Below are positions 63,805 to 64,000 of a stretch of 64,000 nucleotides of DNA, piece after piece. Within the stretch, counting starts at the first letter, position 1. The number at the start of each line of letters is the position of its first letter. The stretch is taken from NCBI RefSeq assembly GCF_040105105.1, contig NZ_CP157677.1:124001-188000 (forward strand). Direction: 5' to 3'. Below the pieces are notes generated by a model. The model saw nothing but the letters and a program-made list of their open reading frames with translations, made no database searches and had not been told where the DNA came from. The DNA is from Polaromonas hydrogenivorans. GTDB lineage: Bacteria; Pseudomonadota; Gammaproteobacteria; Burkholderiales; Burkholderiaceae_C. The translations under genes were made by a program, and so were the position numbers.

Positions 63805-64000
63805 CTTATTCGGTGTCGCTAGCGTGGACGACGACAAAGGCTTGACCGTCGTGAACTTCGCACTTCAACAAGTAGGTTATCCCCGCTTGCATCGGTAGAG
63901 TCGTGGTGGGTCGGTAACTGGTAAAGCCGCTAAAGCAATAGACTTGAACCTTGTACTCTCCGGCCAGCACCTGAATCTCACTCGGGTAATCTGTAAATCC
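63805..64000 (-). CDS. C-terminal part of a small unrecognised protein
   Basis: An open minus-strand frame from the window edge to TAA 63805: VLAGEYKVQVYCFSGFTSYR, PTTTLPMQAGITYLLKCEVH, DGQAFVVVHASDTE. The E-Y-K-V-x-V...Y-x-L-K-C pattern resembles small beta-sandwich periplasmic proteins. It ends 57 bp before the DUF3313 start on the same strand and may head that operon. Confidence 0.6.

Noticed and set aside
1..64000. rRNA, tRNA, CRISPR arrays, origins of replication, integron attC sites
   Set aside because: I looked for tRNA arms, CRISPR-like spaced repeats, iteron clusters and attC sites and saw none that stood up; short or divergent examples could be missed without a covariance or repeat search.

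Overview
The window looks like accessory DNA of a Burkholderiales beta-proteobacterium, probably Comamonadaceae (Polaromonas, Rhodoferax or Variovorax type). The basis is GC-rich coding style and remembered family resemblance of the YghU-like GST, DUF1326/DUF2182, H-NS, MauG/DUF3703 and AbiE genes. No rRNA, tRNA, CRISPR array, replication origin or conjugation gene was seen. The content is scattered housekeeping-like genes between many insertion sequences and broken genes, so a plasmid or a genomic island are both possible.

Layout. 1-8779 is the first copy of an 8.8-kb direct repeat whose second copy is 24807-33581. It carries the start of a FAD/NAD(P) oxidoreductase, a tiny tail-collar protein, an LprI-like secreted protein, nuclease and transposase remnants, a small protein, a RelE-type toxin-antitoxin pair, and an IS3-family element interrupted by an IS21-family element (istA, istB). 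The first copy is full of single-base indels, mostly in homopolymers, that break most of its genes. The second copy is intact, and its IS3 has a clean 5-bp target duplication. 8780-11698 holds a serine-recombinase module (recombinase, HTH protein, DUF5372) cut at both ends by IS3 sequence. 12.0-23.3 kb holds H-NS, two universal stress proteins, a glycine-rich RNA-binding protein, two GSTs, an IS4 element, a DUF1326/DUF2182 divergent pair, a dodecin pseudogene and an SSB-like protein.

33.7-39.9 kb is a DUF3703, lipoprotein and MauG-like peroxidase operon. The peroxidase is split by a tandem array of three IS3 copies, the first two truncated at the same base. 39.9-48.6 kb holds an AraC regulator, a membrane protein, a truncated NYN protein, an enoyl-CoA hydratase, an AbiE toxin-antitoxin pair with candidate operators, and an MFS/carboxymuconolactone decarboxylase operon divergent from a LysR gene. 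49.0-50.7 kb is a complete IS3 cutting the end of a monooxygenase-like gene. Then come a divergent PaiB/MocR pair, a DUF4160/DUF2442/tyrosine recombinase operon, a secreted non-specific nuclease, a decayed LysR gene and an alpha/beta hydrolase. A DUF2239/GIY-YIG/MarR operon follows with two strong operator repeats, then a Tn3/IS21 mosaic relic and a serine hydrolase/DUF3313 operon that runs off the end.

Two themes dominate. The first is the 1695-bp IS3 element: it carries an apparent programmed -1 frameshift signal, is nested by IS21, forms the tandem array, and marks the edge of the large repeat. The second is a set of small operons with regulators and visible operators (AbiE, RelE-type TA, MarR, MocR, LysR). 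The indel-only divergence of the first 7 kb suggests an unpolished assembly copy more than biological decay, so gene losses there should not be trusted without read data.
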